Positions 46,498-57,400 of a DNA stretch of 64,000 nt are shown here, in pieces. The stretch is from Eucommia ulmoides (Eukaryota > Streptophyta > Magnoliopsida > Garryales > Eucommiaceae). Below the pieces are notes generated by a model that had not been told where the DNA came from, did no database searches, and saw only the letters and a list, made by a program, of their open reading frames with translations. Position 1 is the first letter of the stretch, and every line of letters begins with the position of its first letter. The stretch lies in the NCBI GenBank assembly GCA_016647705.1, contig CM028326.1, positions 44,112,785 to 44,176,784 on the forward strand. Direction: 5' to 3'. The position numbers were made by a program, and so were the translations under genes.

Positions 46498-48011
46498 ATA
46501 ACTCCCGATCGTGAGGTAAAACAATCCTATGGCTAGTAAGGAAGTGTGTCATTTTATAATATACAAGTGAGTTGACAAGTTGACTTAAATTTTATTGTCC
46601 TATTATAATGATATTTTTGTTGAAATTTGAATATGGCCAAATGTGACTACATTTTATTAGAAAGTGGATTTGAATAAAAATCCTTTATCCATAGAATGAT
46701 TTGTGTATTATGAAGACAATACACCAATAAAAATAACTCAGATAGAAATTGGTCTACTACTAACGTTGGTAGAGTCGGAGTATGAAATCATAATAAGACT
46801 AGACATCATTGTAAAAAAAAATATCTTATAGATAAATTAAATTAGATACAAAATTTGATACACAATAAATAAATAAATAAAGAGAGGAAAATGAGAAAAA
46901 CACACACACACACACAAAAAAAAAAAAAAATTGAATCAGCATTTTTTAATGGTTAAAATCCTATATTGAATATATTATTTAAGAAAAAGTTTTAATTAGA
47001 CTAAGAATTATGAATAAAAGATGGCCACTCTTATGGTACACACGCTATGTTGAATAACATTTTTAGATATTAAAACGCAGTTTAAGATAGCGTGTCCAAA
47101 ATGATTTCAAACACTTAGCCAATTTCAACGTTTAGGCATCTAAAAATGTTATTCAAAATAGCATAAAGACGTATTCACAAATAGTGTCTTCAATAAAAAA
47201 AAAATACGTTATTTAAAATAGTGTGAAAAATAGAGTTTTTTATGGTACTTGAGGAATAAGTCCTCAAGTGTCGTAAACTCAGAAAAAGGCAAAGCCCCCG
47301 CTATAAGGTGAAAAAACCCTATTATAAGAGATGAAAACTTAACAAATTAGTTCATTTTCATAAAAATCAATGATAAAAAATAATGAAATTTGGAAAATTT
47401 GCAATCTCAAACAACAAAATTACATTTCAAAATAACATTTCAAGATTTGCTCCATCTAGAATACGGGAAGCTAATGCAACAAAGAAGCATGCGATTGCGC
47501 CTTGATACACGGAGACGTTCTTCGCCTTATTCATTGAGTCGCCTTGTTGGAGAGAGGAGAGAGCGAACAAAAACCAGTGTGTTGCGTTGTGGCGCTAAGG
47601 ATTTTGAGCTTTTTAAAGAAAAAAAATATAAAAAGATAACAGTAGCAAAACTTGAAATTTTTGTTATTTGTAAATCCTTTCTAGTTTTTCTAATTATTCT
47701 TCCTTTTCAACCCAAAAAAAAAAAAAGGCCCTTTTTATTTTAGTATGTATAGGAGTTTCATGATTTACTTTATTTTCAACAAAGAGGGTCTTATACATAT
47801 TTTATAAAATATAAAACTGAAAAAGGAAATGCAACATCTATTACATTTGTCAAAACCTTTTTTTTTTTTTTTTGGGGGCGGTGGGAGGAGGGGGATCAAT
47901 ATCACACAAAATATTTTAAAATTTGCTAGAAATCAGGGAAATCAAGTCCGTGGGTTAACTTTACTTTACCAGGGGGAGAAAAAAAGCTTTCCACCATTCA
48001 AAAAGTAAATT
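46498..48011. other. AT-rich intergenic DNA with a foldback remnant
   Basis: Contains (AAAT)n near 46,865, (CA)n at 46,901-46,917, the foldback at 47,044-47,162 and a less AT-rich patch at 47,470-47,600. That patch is part of a 117-codon plus-strand frame with no recognisable domain. The last 70 bases should hold the 3' UTR of the host gene on the minus strand. Confidence 0.5.
47044..47162. repeat. foldback / MITE-like remnant
   Basis: GCTATGTTGAATAACATTTT (arm 47,044-47,067) is the reverse complement of the arm at 47,139-47,162 with one mismatch over 24 bases. Further ATAGCGTG and AATAGTGTG pieces lie around it (47,097 and 47,220). No target duplication was identified. Confidence 0.6.
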
Positions 48012-48483
48012 CTAGGCCTTCAAAGGAGTAGAGCATCTTGTAATGAACCTGTAAAGCTCTTCAGCAACTAAAGTGGGATACTCTTCTTGTGGAAGAAGAG
48101 CACCACTCACCTCCACAAACTCACTCACCCCTTTAGCACCCTTCAGAGCCTCCATCTCCGCTTTCGACCTCTTTGGAGATCCAGAAATCGACATCACCAA
48201 AACCGGTATTTTTCCCTCCAAACCCGCAAATAATTCCAGGAATTGCTCCCGGGATTTAACCGGATCAAGTAGGCCCGTCAGGAATGCTGCCGGAACGTAA
48301 CGGGCTCCGGCCCGTTTGGTCAGAGTGTAACGGCTCTCAACAATGCCAGGTGTCACATTCTCGGGGTCTGCATAGACGTGGGATTTGTACTGTGATTGGA
48401 TTGATTTTTCGTTGCTGACGAGGACATTGTACATCATCCAGCCCACCGCTGGGGCTCTTAAGGTACCCCTGAGCAGCCCATAC
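48012..48483 (-). CDS. alpha/beta-hydrolase gene, last coding exon
   Basis: Acceptor AATGATAG before 48,483; the first base completes Arg159, then YGLLRGTLRAPAVGWMMYN follows. It encodes the cap-like and C-terminal part, with IPVLVMSISGSPKRSK and VSGALLPQEEYPTLVAEEL, and ends RCSTPLKA and TAG. The final helix, TLVAEELYRFI, is the usual end of the fold. Confidence 0.9.
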
Positions 48484-51400
48484 CTATCATTTTGTATTAC
48501 AGAAGAAATTCAAGTACAAGTTTGAATGGGTTAACCATGGTGGTTTGGTTTTATTGTTTCTGTTTCTGTTTTAATTATTTCTGCTAACAGAAAACTAGGA
48601 TCAGAAACAAAAATCTGGCATTTTAGGCTTAGATATTTGTTTTCAAAAATCTGGGAGCAGAACATGAACAGATTTTTATCCCCAAATTTTGGTTTATGTT
48701 TCCTGTTTTGGGGTACAGGAAAAGGCATATCACATATGGGAACAAACCAATAAACAAGTGGAGACTTAGTACTTGCGTTCATTTCTAATTTAAATTTCGA
48801 GACTCCACTTCCACAAATCCAAACAATACCTTAGCGTTTTTTCTTTAAAAAAAAGGTTCAGGAGTATAAAACAAAAACCTTGTTTCCATGTTGGAATCTC
48901 TGCCAAAAACAATAGGAAGAGGGCCAGCCCAGGTAGGTGCAACCGCTGCAATGCCTGCTGGCTTCATCAAACCCCTATTTGCAGCACGAACGGCCATTGT
49001 CGCAGCATGACCTCCTCCAAACACCACCAATTCATTTCCTGTGTTTTTGTAAGACAGCTATTAAAATTGATGGCCCGTTTTTACCTAAATTCTTCTGAAA
49101 TTCATAAACAACATTTTTGCTTTCATACATTATTTTCAAATGCATCTGACCTAGAAGAATGTAACTAATTTTCCAATATAATAATTTCAAAATCAATAAA
49201 CAGCAAATCTAATGACTCCAATCTAACTTACTTAGTGGAATGTAACCAACCTTCCAGTGTAACAATTTCAAAATCAATAATCATCAAATATAATGACAAA
49301 TGGGCATCATTTTGTTTCGATGATAATGTTGATTCCGATTTTTAGCTGATTCCGATTTTTAGCTTCAAATCCCATGCCAAGAAAACAGGAAAATCATTCT
49401 TCGTGACATTTGTTTTAACTCCATATTTTATGGCTCTCCATCAAGGTTTAAAAATCGCAACATTAATATCCCTGTAAAAACCAGGAGAACTTACCATGCA
49501 TGGTGCTGGGTAGGGCAGTTTCATCCATACGAGGACCACGCAAGTGCCAAAAGCAAGAAGGTTTTCTAGGAGATTAATGTCCTCTATTGGGAATGAGGGG
49601 CCAAGATTCCCCCAAAAATATACGAGTTAATGTGTGCCTTGTTACACGTGCATATGCATGCATAAGCATGGTATGTATATTGATATATAAGCATGAAGCC
49701 AATTCATAATAAATACTAGCAGACTATTCAGTATCTATGTTGTTCATCAACCTTCGAGTATTATGTTAAATGTTTGGCAATTTATGGGTAAAAGCTAACT
49801 TGCAACTAAAGCGAAATTGAGGAAAAAAAAAAAAAAATGGCGACAAACTGAACAAAAAATTTACGTGGAAAACCCCCAAAAAAGTTGGGATAAAAAAAAA
49901 AAGGAGCAAGTATAGGAGGATTTCACTATTGTAAAATAGGGATTAGAATACCTTCTTTCCAATTATAAGGAGAGAACAATTACACTCTTGACAATAGGAG
50001 AAAAACTCTTTCACAAAATTGGGAAAATTATACTTACAAAAGAGAAACAAGATTTATCTCTCTTTGTAGTAACTCTTGAAGGAAACTCTCAAACTTCTTC
50101 TCAAGAAAACTTCTCGAAAGAGTTTATTTTTTTCTTACTTTGCCTTGAGATGATATGCTCCAACTCTCAAACTTCTTCTCAAGAAAACTTCCCGAAAGAG
50201 TTTATTTTTTTCTTACTTTGCCTTGAGATGATATGCTCCACCGACAAATATCCTATTTATAGGAGAATTCTCATGGCTTCATACAAGTAGCAGCAACCAC
50301 GTATGTGGCCAAAACACAAGTGCTTCAATATGCTTAACTTTTCCACTTACAGTTCATAGTGGTGGCTTAATTGCTTAGTGCTCCGTAATTGATCCACCAC
50401 CATTTTTAATTAGCCATCTCGACTTATTTTAAGCCACCTTAGAAACCAATAACCAACAGCCACAAAAGCGGCTTTTGCATTTACATTCTCCCATTTAAAG
50501 TCATTTTTGTAATCCTTCCATCCTTTCTCACAAGCCAATACCGTGTTTGTTTACGTCTCTGCTAGACCACAAGAGGATCAACATCATTCAAATAGTGTTA
50601 ATCGGCTTGGTCATAACATATGTTAGGTTTTCATCCGTGTGAATCTTTTGCATATCCACACTTCCTTCCTCCACTACTCGAACGAAGTGGGGTACTGGAC
50701 CCTTATGTGCTATGTCCGCGAATGAAAGGATGGATTCCTCGCGATGTGCAAGCACTCTAACTGTCACAAAACAGAACAATCTTCTCTTGCTTGTGCCCAA
50801 GCTCCTCCAATAACCTTTGAATCCAAACAGCTTCCTTGCAAGCTTGTGTAGCCGCTATGTATTCTGCTTCCGTTGTACATAGAGCCACAACAGTCTGCTA
50901 GGGATGTTAATGGTCCGATTTCGGTCCGATTTCATACAAAACCAAAACCAAAACAGTTAGACATATACAAAACCAAAACCGCCGATTTGTTTTTTAAACT
51001 GTTTTAAAATCGAATCATTTAAATTTATTCAAAACCAAAACTGCGAAACCATTTAAGATTTTTATCATGCTATATTATTATTGTAAAATAAACTAAAAAA
51101 TTGACAGGAAATGAAATGTACATTAGATACTAGCAAAATAGATGAAATGGTAATTAATTCACTATACATTATCTTGGGTGGAAATGTAATGCCTGTATTT
51201 GATTTCGGATGGATCTCGACGCTAACAAAGGTGAGTCTCGATCTGGTCGATTCCGATGTAGTGAGGTCTGGATTTGGTCGATTCCGATTTGAGAGAAACG
51301 TAGATTACGATGTGGTGAGGTCTTGATCTTGTCGATTTTGATCCAAGAAAGAACGTAGATGAGAGAATGAAGAGCTGAGAGTCAAGATATGAAAGACGAC

Positions 51401-54400
51401 TCTCGATCTGGTGGCTGACAGAGATAACTCCCATTCTCGATCTGGTGGCTCCTTGGTGGTGAGGTCTGGATTTGGTGGAAGTGAGAGAGAGAACCGGGAA
51501 GAGTGAGAGAAAGAACGGAGATGAGATATATATATATATATATATATATTAGGGTTAAAGTGTAAATAAATACAAAATATTCATATAAACTAAGGATTAA
51601 ACTGGAAATAAAATATATATATCATAAAAATATATCTAAAATATTGATTACACAATTCGGTTACACGGTTCGGTTTCATGGTTAATATCCCAAAATCAAA
51701 ACCAAAACCGCAACCAAAACATTTAGTCGGTTTCAAAACCGAACTGCTCGGTTCGATTTCACTCGGTTACTTGTTGGTTCGGTTTTAATTGTCATCCCTA
51801 CAGTCTACAGTTTTGAAACCCAACTTACAATTCCTCCTACAAGTGTAAACACATAACCTGTCGTGGATTTGCATATGTTGAGATCTCCTGCAAAATCTGA
51901 ATCCACATAGCCCATGGCAAAAATTTTGTTCCTCCGTAACATAATGCAGCATCTAGGGTTCCTCTGATGTATCTCAAAATCATCTTCACAGTATTCCAAT
52001 GTTCTCCACCAGGATCCACCATAAATCAACTAACTACTCCCACCACTCCCACTGCTTGTGTAATGTCTGGTCTTGTGCATATCATAGCGAACATTAAACT
52101 TCCTACGCTGATGCATACAGTAATCGAGACATCTCCCTCCTCTCTACTTCATTGCTAGGACACATACTTGAAGATAAATTGAAAGTAACAGGAAGTAGGG
52201 TAGAAACTAGATTACAATCTTTCATGTTTAAGCGCCGCAATATCTTGTTGTAGTTCTTCTAAGAAAGCCAAATCTTCACGTTATGTTTGTCTTAGTGAAT
52301 CTGCATCCCTAGAATCTTGTTCTGTGGTCCCAAATCCTTTGTATCAAACACCCTAGCCAACTGTGCCTTCAGTTCTTGTATTCGATCTTTGTTGGGGCCT
52401 ACTACTAATATGTCATCCACATATAACAACAAGATAATAAAGTCATTATCACCGTCAAACTTTTTGTAGTATGTACAATGATCTGAACTGCGTTAGTTGT
52501 ATCCAATGCTAATAATAAAGGAATCAAATCTCTTGTGTGCCTGTTTGAGACTGTATAAAAATTTGTTCAACCTGCAAACTAAGGCCCCGTTTGGTAACCG
52601 TTTCCATTACAGAAATTCTCATCCCATTTCCAGATTTTTTGGAATTCTGTTTGGGAATAGCGTTTGGTAATTTTTGTTCCCGTTCCCATTCCATTACCAT
52701 TTGAGAATTGTGCCCATTTTTTTCTTAAGAAATGAGAAATGAAAAAAAATTGTTTCTCATTATTCCTATTCCATTCTCAAAACCACTTGTCACTGTTCAT
52801 CCGCCGGCCGACCACCGTCTGCCACCGTCCTCCGGTCACCTCCGACTGCCCACCGTCCGGCCACCGTCACCCACCCGCTGCCGCCAGGCCAAAACAAAAA
52901 AAAAAATCTCAAAAAAAAAATAAAAATGGTTTTAGGAAAAAATCGTTACCAAACGCGATTCTGTTCCCAAAACAAAAAAAAAAATATCGTTACCAAACGC
53001 GATTCTACTCCCAAAAAGGAAACAAACTTCTCATCCCATTCCATCCCATTCCCATCCCACTGCTGGGATGGGAACAGAAACGGTTACCAAACGCCACCTA
53101 AGTTTTCCTTGCCTGTTGCAGCAAAACCTTCTAGTTGGAGCATATAGATTTCTTCTTCAAGCTCTCCATGGAGAAATGCAATTTTTACATCCAACATTGC
53201 AATTGCTCCAGATGTAACTTAAACGTAGCACACATAGCCGTGACTACTCTGACTATTGTAAGTCGAACCACTAGGGAAAATATCTCGTTGAAATCAATAC
53301 ATTCTTTCTAAGAATCCGTTCACTGCCAATCTTGCATGGAACCGTTCCACTTGATCATTGTTATTCCGCTTGATCTTATAGACCCATTTGTTACCAATAA
53401 ATTTTATTCCACGTGGTAATGATACTAGTTCCCATGTCTTGTTCTTGTGTAGAGCTTCAATTTCTTTTTGCATTGTTGTCATCCATAGAGACGTATCTGA
53501 GCTACTTGTAGCTTCATGGAAAGTTGAGGGCTCTCCATCCTCTGTTAAAAGACAGTATGCAACATTAGTCTCCATAGCATACTCCAAGTGCCAAGCTGGT
53601 GACCTTCTCTCACGAGTTGACCGGCTAACTTCTGGAGCCTCAGACTCGACTCGTTCTTTTACCTCGTGCTTTGGTGCTGCTTTCGTACAATCTGGAGTTT
53701 CTTGTATCAAATTATTTTCCACAGGTACCTTTATAGTCTCTAAACTCTCCTTTGATGTGTTGTTGTTTTTATCTTTCTGTTGTAGCTGATTTTTTGCAAA
53801 ATATCACATCCCTACTGACAATAACCTTGCCAATAGTGGGATTCCACAGGCGATACCCCTTTACTCCGTAAGCATACCCCAAGAACATACATCTTCTAGA
53901 TTTGGGATCCAACTTCATTTTTCCTGGGCGTTGTACATCCCATACACAAGACATCCAAACGAATATAAAATAGAGTAATATCCTAGCTACTAGTCCACAT
54001 CTCCATTGACATCTTTAACTCGGTTGATGGTGACCGATTTATCACATAACAAGCAATTTTGGTTGCTTCTCCCCAAAAAGAGTTAGGTTAACCGGCAGTC
54101 CTCAACATAACTCTCATTTTGATGAGGCATGTGTGACTGTGAATTGTATTTTGATACCGTTTTGCTTACAAAGAGCAAGAAACTATATACTCTATTCCAT
54201 TATCTGTCCTCAAGCACTTGGTCTTGTTTCCAAATTCAAGTTCCACTACACTTTGAAGTCTTTAAATACTGGAAACACATCTGACTTCTTCTTGATTAAA
54301 TACGTCTAACATCTCCTAGAGTAATCATCAATGAAAGACAAGATATTTTGCTCCTCCTAGGGGCATTTCCAGTGATTGCCATACATTAGAATGAAGCAAG

Positions 54401-57400
54401 TCTAGAATGCATTTATTCCCTACAATAGATCTGTTAAACTTCAATCTATGTTGCTTACTTGTAACACAATGCTCACAACAAGGTAGATTTACCGATTTGA
54501 GCCTTGGAACCAGTTTTCTGTCAGAGATAATCTTTAAACCTCCTACCGACATGTGGCCTAGTTTGAGATAACACATCATCATCAACTCTTCTCCTTTGCT
54601 AGTTGATGTGACACACGCATCACTTTCCTGCAGTGTTTCCCTTTTAAGCATGAATAAATTCGTTGCGATCTTTCCTGCCTTCATAACAAGCGCTCCTCTG
54701 ACAATCTTCATGATCTAATTTTCGACATGGATCTTGCGTTCAAGACCATCTACATGCCCCAAAGACAATAGATTCTTCCTTAGGCCCTTTACGTGTCGTA
54801 CCTCCTGAATAGTGCAAACCATACCATCAAACATATTTATCTTGATAGTACCAATATCAGCGATTTCCAAAGCATTGATCATCATCTATGTGTACAAAAC
54901 CTCCGAAGATTGGTTCATATTTGTAGTTATATTCTATTCGAGATGTCATATGCCATATCGCTCCCGAGTCTAGTAACCAGGCGTCAGAAAACTGCTAACT
55001 GCCTCCAACTGTCGTTGTTGTCTTGTTATATAAAACTTCACCATAATCCGAGGTACTTGCCATATTCCCTTGAGCATTTGATGACTCAGGGTCTCCACTC
55101 TTCTTTTTGTTCAAACAATCCTTTTTGACGTGCCCTTTCTTGCCACAATTGTAGCACTTGAATTTCTTCTTACTTCTTGATTTCGATCTAGCATGCTTTT
55201 GATTCCCACTAGAGCCACGTTCCGTTGATCTCCCTCTCGTCACCATCAAAAGCTTCCACTTGTTGCGAACTTGCCTGCTTGTCTTCCTTACTTTTGTGCC
55301 TGGTTTCTTCTTCCAAAATAGCAGTTGCAATTTCGTCGAAGACTAAATAGTCCGTAAGGATGTTGTTCGTCAAGTTGATGATGAGTTGATCATACGAGTT
55401 AGGTAGACTTTGAAGTAAAAGTTCTGCACGTTCGGTAGTCTCTATTTTGTAACCCATCGATGTAAGTTGCGAAAATAGGGTATTCAAGGTGTTGATGTGG
55501 TCGGTCACCGATGTGAATTCAGTCATTCGAAGAGTGTAAAGTCCTCTCTTTAAGAAGATCTTATCGTGACTTGGCCTCGTACAAATAAGTGTATCCCAAA
55601 TATCCTACGGAGTATTTTTTTCCACCACACTAGATAACACTCCATCGGCTAGTGCTAAGTGTAGATCGCAATTGCGTTGCCGTCCATCTCGTTCTACTTT
55701 CCATCGTTAATGATCTCTGTGGGCCTATCTCCAATTGCTGCCAAGCAATTGTCCTTCCTCAAAATTGCCTTAATCTTCATTTTCCACAACGAGAAATTAC
55801 CCCCGTTGAACTTCTCAACATCGAACTTTATTATTGTTGTCATTTTATTCACTACAATCTTCTTTACACCCCGCAACCAAAGCTCTGATCCCAGTGTAAG
55901 ATAGTATTAGGTCTCTCTCAACCCCAAAAGTTAGCTCATGAGGTGAAGTTTTCCTTCACACTTATAATCTGACCACCAATCCCTTCCACATCCGATATAA
56001 AGATAAAAGTCACTATTGTGGTTGTCGATTATTCCTAAGGTGGCTTCCAATAAGCAAAGATGGTTAATTAAAAATGATGATGGATGAATTATGGAGCACT
56101 AAGCAATTAAACCTCCACTATGAATGGTAAGTGGAAGAGTTAGGTATATTGGAGCACTTGTGCTTTTACCACACACGTGGTTGGTATTGCATGTATAAAG
56201 CCATAAGAATTATCCTATAAGTAGGATGTTCTGCAGTAAAGTATATCATCCCAAGGAAAAATAAGAAAGTCTTAGTTAGAGACAAAGAAACTCTTCCGAG
56301 ACGTTTTTTGAAAAGGAAGTTTGAGAGTTTCCTTCGAGTGACGACAAAAAGAGATAAATCTGGTTTCTTCGCTGCACTAGGCCGCTTTCAGGGGGAGTGG
56401 GGATTCAGGGGAAGTGGGGATGGCAAGAAAGGGCATCTCTTTGCCGTGATCCCTTGTCAATTTGTACCTATTCACCCAGAGCGAGACATTGTTCGATTCC
56501 CCTTCGATTTGATTCTTCTCTAGAACCTACCTTATGTCTTCCATGTACAATCATCAGATGAAGTATCATTTGATCGCCTTTTCTTTTCGAACAAAAGACC
56601 ACTCCACCAGCGGACCCAACATTTTGATGTGCAAGAAACACCTTTGCCCCATTTGGAATCTCATGAATGTTGTCTTTATTTCAGCCCTTCGATGCATAGA
56701 GGAATTATTAGAGGCCAGTAGATCACCCCTTGTGCTAGTGAGGCTTATCAAACAACAGCAGAGAATTCAAAGATGAAAATCACATCTAAGCATTAGCGGC
56801 TAGGAAGAAAGTCACTCATAGGGCATTTTCTTAGTCTCTCTACTTCGTTATGCGGGGTTGCATCTTCAATCATGATTACGTTAACGATAAAACATCCTTT
56901 GTAAGTATTATTTTTCTAATTTTGTGAGAGAGTCGTTTCTCCTATTTTCAAGAGAGAGTGTAAGTGTTCTCTCCTTGTAATTAGAGAGAATGTATTGTAA
57001 TCCCTATTTTACAATAGTGAAATCCTCCTACACTCGCCCGTGATTTTTTTTTACCCCAAATTGTCCAAGGGGTTTTCCACGTAAAATGTTTGTGTCCAGC
57101 TTATCTTCATTTTTCTCAATTTTGCTTTAGTTGTGAGTTAGCTTCTATCCATAAATTGCCTAACAGTAGTATTAGAGCCCACTAGCCCAAGTTACAACAA
57201 CTTTGGCCCAATACTCACAAACGGAGAGACTGGTCGAGGATTAGCCGATCAAAGGCTCGATGTGTGAGGAGGAGATTGTTGAATTTATCTCACCTCGGAT
57301 GTGGAAAGGACTGGTGGTCAGATTATAAGTGTGAAGGAAAACTTCACCTCATGAGCTGAGCTAATTTTGAAGGTTAAGAGAAGCCTAAAACCACCCTACA

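Larger units (their letters stand above)
50590..53420 (-). mobile_element. Copia RT and RNase H region, split by two MITEs
   Basis: Minus strand. RT parts include TWELVSLPRGIKFIGNKWVYK at the right end (near 53,400), FLHGELEEEI-like sequence near 53,170 and a YMLVVG-type palm region near 52,400. RNase H has a YVDSDFAGDL...STTGYVFTLVGG block (about 51,810-51,960), a TTEAEYIAATQACKEAVWIQ block (about 50,830-50,890) and GSVDMQKIHTDENL near 50,650. MITEs occupy 50,899-51,800 and 52,583-53,098. Confidence 0.85.
49772..57400 (-). mobile_element. composite Tork-like Ty1/Copia insertion in a host intron, broken
   Basis: A 7.6-kb insertion flanked by TTAAA at 49,767-49,771 and 57,401-57,405, the 5-bp duplication expected of an LTR element. 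Coding parts on the minus strand run gag (right) to RNase H (left). Two LTR types are present: T (49,772-50,485 minus; 55,996-57,165 plus) and S (55,895-55,995 minus, partial; 57,277-57,400 plus). Two MITEs and one unidentified 0.5-kb segment have inserted into it. The reading frames carry several interruptions. Gag, integrase and RNase H motifs are Tork-like. It lies wholly within the intron, so the host message could still be spliced. Confidence 0.85.

Noticed and set aside
46020-46514. Plus-strand frame of 164 codons with repeated VRQVLQGGYIIY segments
   Set aside because: The repeats are the 46-bp minisatellite read in one frame; no plausible protein.
47390-47743. Plus-strand frame of 117 codons with a less AT-rich centre
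   Set aside because: No recognisable domain, ends in a poly-Lys tract from an A-run, no second exon or promoter seen. Left as unexplained DNA.
53388-53789. Plus-strand frame of 133 codons, Cys/Ser-rich
   Set aside because: Antisense to the Copia RT start and linker; motifs are on the other strand.
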